From positions 1 to 46,521 of the forward strand of contig NZ_JOEY01000071.1 of NCBI RefSeq assembly GCF_000718165.1: a DNA stretch of 46,521 nt. Direction: 5' to 3'. A model generated the notes under the pieces. The model saw nothing but the letters and a program-made list of their open reading frames with translations. It was not told where the DNA came from and searched no databases. This document shows positions 40,108-46,521 of the stretch, piece after piece. The first letter of the stretch is position 1, and the number at the start of each line of letters is the position of its first letter. The position numbers were made by a program, and so were the translations under genes. Origin of the DNA: Streptomyces fulvoviolaceus (GTDB taxonomy: Bacteria; Actinomycetota; Actinomycetes; Streptomycetales; Streptomycetaceae).

Positions 40108-42620
40108 CGAGCCGGGCACCAGCGCCGACCGGAACAACGGACACAGCCGCACCGCAGGAGCGATCGCTCCGGGGCCGGGATTCACAGGAACTGCGACGCC
40201 GCTTTCCGCCGCGACCGGCACCGACGTCCTGGCCAGCCACGTCCTGGAGCCGCACGGCGGTACTGACCCGGCTGGCCGCCCCGCCGCTGACCGTGGGCAC
40301 CGCGTCCAACCAGCGGCGCCGCCGCCGCGCGGCGGTCCTGTTCCTGGACTGGCTGGAGCAACAGCCCGGACAGACCTGGCAGGAACGCTGGAATGCCAGC
40401 GAGATCGCCGACGACCCACGCTCCGACTGGCGTCTGACGGTGGCGAGTTGGGCACGGGACGCCGGCCGCACCGGCACGATCGGGCACGACGGGCTGGTGG
40501 CGGCGGTCACCTCCGGTCTCGGCCAGCTCCTCTACGCCGACGTCCTGCGTCCGCCGATGTCCTGGCTCGTGACCAGCCCGATCCGCTTCCCCCTGGGCCG
40601 GGAGATTCCTCGCCTGCGTGACCCGCACGGCTTCGCCACGCTCGCCGAGCAGGCCACCACAACCGGGCTGAGCTTCGACCAGCGCCGCCACGCCATCGAG
40701 CAGGTCTCCGTGATTCTTGCGGCCAAGGGCGGCACCCTCGCCGACATCACGGTCGGGGACTGCCTGGAACTGATCGAACTGCGCGACCGGCGCAAGGCCG
40801 AGGGCGCCGGCCATCCGGGGTGGGGCTTCTACCAACTCCTGCACGCGCTCGGACACTTCCCGCCCGACGCACCGACCACTCTGCGCATGCTCGACCGGCG
40901 CTTCGGCCACCAGCTCAGCGTCGAGGAACTCGTCGACCAGTACGCCCTGGCCTGCCGGCCCGTGCGCGACCTGCTGGTCGCCTACCTCGCCGAGCACCGG
41001 CCCCGCCTCGACTACGCCTCCCTCAAGCAACTCGCCTACCACCTGGCGAAATTGTTCTGGAAGGACCTGGAAAACCACCATCCCGGGATCGACTCCCTGC
41101 GGCTGCCACCGGACATTGCCACCGCCTGGAAGAGCCGCACCGCCGTGAAAACCGTCATCGCCCGCACCGCCGACGGCCACCAGGTGGAGACGAGCGAGGC
41201 CCGCGCCGACGCCGCCACCCTGCTGACCACGGTCCGCGCGCTCTACCTCGACCTGTCCCACTGGGCCAGCGAGGAACCCGAACGATGGGCGGCCTGGGCG
41301 GTCCCCTGCCCGGTCCGCCGCACCGACATCGGCGCCACAAAGGACGCCGCCCGCCGCAAGTCGCGGATGGACCAGCGCACCCGCGAGCGCCTGCCCCACC
41401 TACCCGCCCTACGACGCCACGTCGACAACGCCCGCGTCCACGCCGCCGCCCTGTTGAAGACGGCGGACCGGACACCGCCAGGCGAGACGTTCAGCCATGG
41501 CGCCACCTCACTGCGACGCACCCGGATCGCCACCGGAAGTTCCCGCATCTGGGCCGAGGACCCTGTCACCAGCACACGACGCGACCTCACCCGCGAGGAC
41601 GGCACCGCGTTCTGGACCTGGGCCGCGGTGGAAGTCCTGCACGCCACCGGGATCCGCATCGAGGAACTCACCGAACTGTCCCACCACAGCCTGGTCCAAT
41701 ACCGGCTGCCCTCCACCGGCGAACTCGTACCGCTGCTGCACATCGCCCCGTCCAAGAACGACCTGGAACGGCTTCTGGTGATCTCACCCGAGCTCGCCGA
41801 CGTCCTGGCCGCGATCATCCACCGCGTCCGCGACGCGGCCGGCGCCGTCCCCCTCGTCGTCCCCTACGACGTCCACGAGCACGAGTTCACCCCGGCCATG
41901 CCCGTCCTCTTCCAGCACCGCCACGGCGCCGATGCCCGCCCCATCAGCGCGGGGACGATACGCCGCTGGATCACCGACGCGGCCAACGGCATGGGGCTGA
42001 CGGATGCCTCGGGCGCGCTGCTGGACTTCAAGCCCCACGACTTCCGCCGGATCTTCGCCACCGAAGCGATCATGAACGGGATGCCACCGCACATCTGCCA
42101 ACTGATCATGGGGCACGCGAACATCAACACCACCATGGGCTACAAGGCCGTCTACCCTGAAGAGGCCATCACGGGCCACCGCGCCTACCTCGCCCGCCGC
42201 CGTGACCTGCGGCCCTCCACCGAATACCGCTCGCCCACCGACGAGGAGTGGGAGGAGTTCCTGGGCCACTTCGAGCACCGGAAAGTCTCCTTGGGCACCT
42301 GCGGACGCGCCTACGGAACCGGCTGCATCCACGAACATCCCTGCATCCGCTGCCCACTTCTGCGGACCGAACCTGCCCAGCTACCCCGACTCCTCGAGAT
42401 CCGCGACAACCTCCTCGCCCGGATCGACGAAGCCCGCGAGCACGGCTGGCTCGGCGAGGTCGACGGCCTCAATGTCAGCCTCTCCGCCGCCAACAACAAG
42501 ATTGCCCAGCTCGAGGAATCAGTACGCCGGACCACAGATCTCGGCATGCCCCGCTTCCACGACGTCGCCCCGCACACCATCACCCCGAGCACCGGGCCGC
42601 ATCCCGATCCCGATGCCTGA
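40104..42620 (+). CDS. Tyrosine recombinase B (TnpB-like, long, Cys-rich C-terminus)
   Basis: An 838-residue partner recombinase. A long N-terminal region (about 1-450) without known domain precedes the catalytic part: Arg518 (ATGIRIEELTEL), Lys551 (APSKNDLERLL), His645 and Arg648 (PHDFRRIFATEA), His671 (IMGHANINTTMGY) and Tyr680. It is followed by a cysteine cluster, Cys733, Cys741, Cys747 and Cys750 (GTCGRAYGTGCIHEHPCIRC), likely zinc-binding and typical of the TnpB-type partner. The C-terminus is a coiled coil (SAANNKIAQLEESVRR). The GTG start overlaps recombinase A. The heteromeric pair is thought to act on both ends of the element. Confidence 0.88.
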   Translation: MTSRAPAPTGTTDTAAPQERSLRGRDSQELRRRFPPRPAPTSWPATSWSRTAVLTRLAAPPLTVGTASNQRRRRRAAVLFLDWLEQQPGQTWQERWNASEIADDPRSDWRLTVASWARDAGRTGTIGHDGLVAAVTSGLGQLLYADVLRPPMSWLVTSPIRFPLGREIPRLRDPHGFATLAEQATTTGLSFDQRRHAIEQVSVILAAKGGTLADITVGDCLELIELRDRRKAEGAGHPGWGFYQLLHALGHFPPDAPTTLRMLDRRFGHQLSVEELVDQYALACRPVRDLLVAYLAEHRPRLDYASLKQLAYHLAKLFWKDLENHHPGIDSLRLPPDIATAWKSRTAVKTVIARTADGHQVETSEARADAATLLTTVRALYLDLSHWASEEPERWAAWAVPCPVRRTDIGATKDAARRKSRMDQRTRERLPHLPALRRHVDNARVHAAALLKTADRTPPGETFSHGATSLRRTRIATGSSRIWAEDPVTSTRRDLTREDGTAFWTWAAVEVLHATGIRIEELTELSHHSLVQYRLPSTGELVPLLHIAPSKNDLERLLVISPELADVLAAIIHRVRDAAGAVPLVVPYDVHEHEFTPAMPVLFQHRHGADARPISAGTIRRWITDAANGMGLTDASGALLDFKPHDFRRIFATEAIMNGMPPHICQLIMGHANINTTMGYKAVYPEEAITGHRAYLARRRDLRPSTEYRSPTDEEWEEFLGHFEHRKVSLGTCGRAYGTGCIHEHPCIRCPLLRTEPAQLPRLLEIRDNLLARIDEAREHGWLGEVDGLNVSLSAANNKIAQLEESVRRTTDLGMPRFHDVAPHTITPSTGPHPDPDA

Positions 42621-42646
42621 AGCGGATTCGCGATGGTTCAGATAAC

Positions 42647-44086
42647 GATCAGGTGGCGGCAGGCTCCTTCGACAGCGCCGGTGGCGATCGGCCAGCCGGC
42701 CGCGAGGGCGGTGTCGTAGTGGAGCTGGTCTAGGTGGCCGACGAGGTAGCGGTGGCAGGTGGTGACGGCCTCGCAGCGGGTGGTGGGAAGCTGTTCGTCT
42801 GCGGCCTGGGCGGTCATCTCGGTGGCGGCGCGGTCGGCGTGTCCGGCGAGGATCGCGGTGAGTTTGTCCGCGGCCCAGGTCTCGGCCTCGCGGCTGCCGG
42901 GAGGGTGGAAGGCGTGCGCGGCCGTCCAGCAGTACTCGGCAACGTGCACGAAGTCGAGCAGGACGTGCAGGCGGATGTCGCGGCGGGAGGCTTCGTCCTG
43001 GATCAGGTCGAGTTGGTGGCGGGCGCCGTCGACGAGCACGATCCAGTCCCGCAGATGCTGCGGGTCGCGGGCCTCGGCCTGGTCGAAGGCGTCGGCGACG
43101 ACCTGCTCCGGGGAACGGATCACCGAGGCGGTGCACCATTTGCGCTCCGCTTTCGGGCCCGGCCTCGGCGGCCTGCTCTCGCTGCGTCCGCCGGGCGGAT
43201 GCACGATGTCGTGCGGCCGGCGCGGGGCGGGCGCGGTGTCGAAGACGCAGGCCACCGTCGCCATGCGCTTGCGGTTGGGTTTCTCCCCCGGAGCCAGCCG
43301 CCCGCGCCGTCCGGCCGCCGCGGTCTTGGCCGCGGCCCGGCGGGTGGCCTCGCGCAGGGCTTCGGGACGCATCACCACGCCCTTGCCGTCGACCTGGAGG
43401 ACCAGCGGCATCTCGCGCATGCACGGAGTGGGGATCTTCACCGTGTAGTAGGCGGCGACGTCGACGGCGGCAGCGACCACCAGCTCCTTGAGGCGGCGCT
43501 TGCCCAGCACTCTTCCGCACCGACGCTCGATCGCTTCCTGGGCCTGGTCGAACGAGCCTTTCACGGCTTCCAGGACCGCGAGCCGGGCCAGGCCGCGGGA
43601 GTGCCGGCCGGCCGGCAGCGACAACTCTTCGTCCGCCGGGTGCACGTTGGACACGCCCCGGCCGCGATAGGCGATCCTGGTCACCCGCACCGGCCCGAAC
43701 ATGCAGGTCAGCCAGCGGGGATGGTTGATCTCCCGCCAGGTCCGCGGCTGTCCTTCCGGCCCGCGCACCACCGGCCGTCCCGCGCTGACGCGGGCCGCGG
43801 CTTCTTCCGCCCTCGCCCGCATGTCGAGGTGATCCTGCATCAACTGCCGCAGCAACTCGCGCCCTTGCTGTTCGAGCAGCCCCTCCAGCTCGTCATGGGC
43901 CATGCTGTGCGCCGGGGCGCCGGCCAACGTCGAGACAAGGCGTTCGAAGGCATCACGGGAGGCGGCATACCCTTCAGGCTCGGATAAGGCGTCATAGGGT
44001 TCCATCTGGGGCTCTTCTTCGGCTCTTCGTGTTGCGATTCGTTTGGTTGGCACCTTCGAATCTACGGAGAAGAGCCCCTTGGTCAC
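42647..44086 (-). pseudogene. 5' part of the split ISKra4-family transposase gene
   Basis: The minus-strand frame from GTG 44086 (or ATG 44005, MEPYDALSEPEG) encodes an ISKra4 transposase: GRPVVRGPEGQPRTWREINH, RRCGRVLGKRRLKELVVAAA, PLVLQVDGKGVVMRPEALRE and ATVACVFDTAPAPRRPHDIV. It reaches GAVEGACRHLI at 42647, where the recombinase unit begins; the frame then ends at a chance stop at 42638. About 60 C-terminal residues are displaced to 38620-38799. The GTG start overlaps the upstream coiled-coil gene (GTGA). With its end missing the transposase should be inactive until the insert leaves. Confidence 0.88.
44008..44078. repeat. 11-bp inverted repeat around the ISKra4 transposase start
   Basis: GGGGCTCTTCT at 44008-44018 is the exact complement of AGAAGAGCCCC at 44068-44078, 49 bases apart. 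In mRNA this could pair and hide the ATG at 44005 region and the Shine-Dalgarno AGAAGAG, favouring the coupled GTG at 44086. One arm could alternatively be related to the terminal repeat of the element. Confidence 0.5.
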
Positions 44087-44610
44087 CGGGAGTTGACCCG
44101 GTCGGCGTTCCCGTCATGGCGGGCCAGGGTGAACCGTCCCGGCGCGTCCTCGTCCAGCCAGCCCCGCTCCACCAGACGCTTCAGCTTCCCCCGGGTCCCC
44201 TCGATCTTCGCCGTGGTGGCCTCCAGCCCGATCCGCGGCACGATCTGCTTGGCCTGCAAGGGACCTGGAGCGTCAGCGACGATCTCCACGATGTCCCGGT
44301 ACACGTCCGGCAGCACCTCAGCGACCAGGCCCTCCCGCCACGGCGGGACCGCCATCACCCCAATGCCGTGAGGCGTCGGCGTTTCCTCGGGTTCCGGCAC
44401 ATCGCGCGCCTCCACCTCCGGCGCTTCCTCCGCGGCCGACAACTCCGCCAGCACCTGCATGACGGTCTCCCGCGTGATCTCCAACCGCGACAGATCCGCC
44501 CGGGCCTTCTCCAGCCGGACGGCCAACTCCGCAGCCTCGGCCTGGAGTTCTTCCACCCGCTGTCGAGCCGCGGCCTCCCGCGCCTGGAGCTCTTCCGGCA
44601 ACGACACCAT
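44083..44610 (-). CDS. ISKra4-associated coiled-coil/winged-helix protein
   Basis: A 175-residue protein from ATG 44610 (MVSLPEELQAREAAARQR). Residues about 5-70 are a long coiled coil (VEELQAEAAELAVRLEKARA, LSRLEITRETVMQVLAEL). After an acidic linker (EEAPEVEARDVPEPEETP), the C-terminus (about 100-170) looks like a winged helix: VYRDIVEIVADAPGPLQAKQ, IVPRIGLEATTAKIEGTRGK, LKRLVERGWLDEDAPGRFTL. It overlaps the transposase start by GTGA, so they form one operon. Similar small genes accompany ISKra4 transposases in Streptomyces (recollection, unverified). It may help bind element DNA. Confidence 0.75.
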   Translation of the reverse strand: MVSLPEELQAREAAARQRVEELQAEAAELAVRLEKARADLSRLEITRETVMQVLAELSAAEEAPEVEARDVPEPEETPTPHGIGVMAVPPWREGLVAEVLPDVYRDIVEIVADAPGPLQAKQIVPRIGLEATTAKIEGTRGKLKRLVERGWLDEDAPGRFTLARHDGNADRVNSR

Positions 44611-44818
44611 GGCGCCCCACCTCCACCTCGCCACGGTAGAAGCACGACGGCACCGCCACACGTCAATCAGCGTCTTCCCAGCTCACCTGTCCCTCGAAAG
44701 GACCCGCACCCAAAGCAGATCAAGCCCACTGTCACGTGGGCTGATTTTGGATGCATATTCCACTCGTGTGCGGGCTAGCGTTCCCTCGATCAGATGACCA
44801 GCGATGAGGGGGACCATC

Positions 44819-46198
44819 GTGTACCGCATTCGTCCGGTGGCCAACGGCACCCGCACCGATCACCCCATCCCGGGACTTCCGTTCGTCAACGACGGCCGCC
44901 TGCCTCTGGACAACCCCGACGCGATCGAGCGAACCGGCCGGAACCAAGGCGAAGGGCTGTGGGGCAGGACCGACCGGAAACGTGACGGGGGATGGGTGGC
45001 GTTCACCACCGAGCCCAAGAACCCGGCCTTCGCGTGGGCGGTGTACCACCACCCGGTCCACGGCCGCACCGTCCTGCTGATTCACGACGGCGACCTGGGC
45101 AGCCTGCACCATGTGTGGATGTACGAGTCCGGGATCCTGTTTCGCCACGGCGGATACTGGTGGGAAGGGGATCGCTGGCACCGCCCCGGGCAGGTGTGGG
45201 ATGCGGCTTACGAGCGCTACGACAGCCGGCCTGTCGCCAACCAGGTGACCATCACAGCAGCCGACGTGCTGAGGGCCCCCTGCGACTCCCAGCAGGCCAG
45301 CATCTCGAAGATTGCCAGCTTCTCCGCGCCCGAAGCACCGATAGCCAACTGGCGAGACCACTTGGCCCTGTGGGCAGAGCTTCGCGCCTCTCAGCCCGGG
45401 GCCAGGCCTCTGGAAGCCTGCGTCGTCGACCTCCACGCGCCCGAGCTGGAAACAGACGACCTGGTCGACCTGGCAGGGCTGGCGAAGATCGCGGCAGTGC
45501 CCTCAGACGACATGCCCGACCTCCGCTACGGCGGGGCCAAAGAGCTCCCCGAACCGCAGGACGGGGCAGTCGAAACGATGCGGTGGTCAGTGCCTGTCGC
45601 CCGGGACTGGGCTGAGAACTACCACCAGAAGAACGGCCCCAAAGCCCTGCTGTCGGCGACCACCTCGTACGACACTACCCAGCCAGCCGGCCTGGTGGCC
45701 GACCACAACCAGCTGCGCGGCCGCTTCTTCGAAGATCTCACTGAACCCCACGGCCGGCGCCGCAAGCCCTACATGAGGGGCAACGACGCCCGGCAAGCAG
45801 CCGACGACCTCGCGTGGACCGCCGCAACCAGCCTCATGTACGGGAACGACTACGGTCTGATTCCCCACTTCCCTCTTCGCCAGGTGCTGATCGATGCCGT
45901 TCTCGGCCACCTCGCCGAAGACGTTGAACGCACCAACGAGGCGAAGGGAGAGATCTCCCTCTCGGACCTTCCCACCAGCACGGTGAAAATGCTCGTCTGG
46001 TACTTCCAGCGCCACCCCGACGCCACCGCGAGCATCCTCGGCGAGATCTGCCTTCAGGCACGCGCGCGTCTCAGCCTCCGCCCTGGCCAGGTCGGCGATC
46101 TGCTGCGCATGTCCTTCCACCTGGACAGCGATCTTGGCAAAAGCGCTATCGACCGCCTGATGGACATGGCATTGCCTCCGTCCGCGCGCGAGCGTTAG
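44819..46198 (+). CDS. Unrecognised 459-residue protein
   Basis: I do not recognise the family. The GTG at 44819 (MYRIRPVANGTRTDHPIPGL) is preferred over ATG 44804 because it has a GAGGGGG Shine-Dalgarno 8 bases upstream. The N-terminal 130 residues are Trp, His and Gly rich (AFAWAVYHHPVHGRTVLLIH, ESGILFRHGGYWWEGDRWHR), suggesting a beta-rich domain. The C-terminal half is helical (ARQAADDLAWTAATSLMYGN, LIPHFPLRQVLIDAVLGHLA, MLVWYFQRHPDATASILGEI) and lacks hydrophobic helices, so it is cytoplasmic. The codon use is good Streptomyces style. It sits next to the ISKra4 element on the opposite strand and could be an accessory gene of a plasmid or island. Confidence 0.8.
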   Translation: MYRIRPVANGTRTDHPIPGLPFVNDGRLPLDNPDAIERTGRNQGEGLWGRTDRKRDGGWVAFTTEPKNPAFAWAVYHHPVHGRTVLLIHDGDLGSLHHVWMYESGILFRHGGYWWEGDRWHRPGQVWDAAYERYDSRPVANQVTITAADVLRAPCDSQQASISKIASFSAPEAPIANWRDHLALWAELRASQPGARPLEACVVDLHAPELETDDLVDLAGLAKIAAVPSDDMPDLRYGGAKELPEPQDGAVETMRWSVPVARDWAENYHQKNGPKALLSATTSYDTTQPAGLVADHNQLRGRFFEDLTEPHGRRRKPYMRGNDARQAADDLAWTAATSLMYGNDYGLIPHFPLRQVLIDAVLGHLAEDVERTNEAKGEISLSDLPTSTVKMLVWYFQRHPDATASILGEICLQARARLSLRPGQVGDLLRMSFHLDSDLGKSAIDRLMDMALPPSARER

Positions 46199-46521
46199 AA
46201 CCGCGCGTAGGGGGGCGATTGCTTGGGTGGCGTGGGTGCAGCGCAGCCTTTGCATGGGCTGGCAGCGCGCGGTAGCGCGCTCATGGTGTCCTCCGGTCGT
46301 GGCTCGAGTTCACGCGTAGTCCCTCGGCAAGGGGCCGTGTAGGGGACGCCAGCGAGGACGTGCGGATCGCGTCCGGCGGACAGCTGTCCGTCATCTACTT
46401 CGTGAACCGGGCACTGAGGCACGAGTAATTGTCAAGAGTTGTGGGTCAGCAGCGGCTCACCATGATTCGCGGCCCAGGTGCACGAGACCTTGGATGATGC
46501 CCAAGCGGGTGTGCAGGGTGG
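46199..46521. other. Terminal 323 bp: hairpin and edge fragments
   Basis: A GC hairpin AGCGCGC-GGTA-GCGCGCT at 46264-46281 follows the 459-residue gene and could act as its terminator, though no U-tract follows. The plus strand 46342-46428 reads GDASEDVRIASGGQLSVIYF, VNRALRHE and stops, possibly a gene remnant of unknown family. The minus strand from the window edge reads TLHTRLGIIQGLVHLGRESW and stops at 46457, perhaps the end of a gene lying mostly outside the window. Confidence 0.35.

Larger units (their letters stand above)
38806..42646 (+). mobile_element. Two-recombinase transposon (Tn554-like) inserted in the ISKra4 transposase gene
   Basis: A 3841-bp unit that holds only two overlapping tyrosine recombinase genes. 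The flanking 6-bp cores are GACTGT (38800-38805) and GATCAG (42647-42652). Precise removal leaving GATCAG restores the ISKra4 reading frame ACRHLISDRLDITGARW. The ends form an imperfect inverted repeat: GTTGACTGAACTATC at 38804-38818, against GTTATCTGAACCATC read on the minus strand from 42646. No target duplication beyond the core is seen. Tn554-type transposons insert in this way, carrying one core from their previous site. No resistance or defence cargo is present. Confidence 0.85.

Noticed and set aside
1..46521. tRNA genes as integration sites, or CRISPR arrays
   Set aside because: Reading by eye found no tRNA-like cloverleaf sequence at the element borders and no regularly spaced repeats; a tRNA or CRISPR scan would settle it.

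Overview
The window looks like a piece of a Streptomyces (or close relative) chromosome arm or large plasmid. The DNA is very GC-rich, many starts are GTG, genes are often coupled by ATGA/GTGA overlaps, and the families are typical of Streptomyces (DUF4097 operon, PucR regulator, MMPL pump, DrrAB-type ABC exporter, protein kinases, IS5/IS21/ISKra4 elements). No rRNA, tRNA or CRISPR array was seen. The region is accessory DNA: intact operons are separated by broken genes and nested mobile elements.

Layout. (1) 114-3633: a ribbon-helix-helix regulator, a DUF4097 beta-repeat protein and an ABC-2 exporter, preceded by a roughly 10-bp-phased array of GGTGCCAT-like sites. (2) 3634-11236: a scrapyard with a truncated TnsB/TniA-like transposase, a truncated frameshifted resolvase, two intact membrane Ser/Thr kinases, and tails or middles of an SDR, a JmjC protein, an IS607 tnpA-tnpB pair and a TetR regulator joined end to end. 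(3) 11246-13355 (minus): ketopantoate reductase-like gene coupled to an aminotransferase broken by a 5-bp duplication. (4) 13835-18106 (minus): MMPL transporter, histidine kinase and NarL-type response regulator in one operon. (5) 18742-19575: PIG-L deacetylase, then fragments of an ATP-dependent DNA ligase, a DUF6262 protein and a CadD transporter. (6) 20606-26906: a WYL regulator divergent from a berberine-bridge-type FAD oxidase and a heterodimeric ABC exporter, bounded by a 91-bp direct repeat. (7) 26916-29881: a nucleoside deoxyribosyltransferase-like protein and an IS21 element. (8) 30293-34609: an atypical thioredoxin, then a PucR regulator divergent from a ferredoxin reductase/fatty-acid desaturase pair. 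(9) 34886-36115: fragments of a ligase and an HTH regulator, and a frameshifted S41 protease. (10) 36588-44610: two IS5-family elements back to back, an IS5 remnant, and an ISKra4-type element whose transposase gene is split by a 3.84-kb unit encoding two tyrosine recombinases. (11) 44819-46198: an unrecognised 459-residue protein.

The most informative structure is the 38806-42646 unit. It has imperfect inverted ends and 6-bp GA-starting core sequences at each junction. Removing it together with the left core restores the ISKra4 transposase reading frame exactly. This is the behaviour expected of a Tn554-type tyrosine-recombinase transposon, here with two recombinases and no cargo. The second is the direct-repeat-bounded WYL/oxidase/ABC module, which looks like a self-contained, regulated small-molecule modification and export cassette. 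All family names come from reading the translations by eye; no database search was possible.
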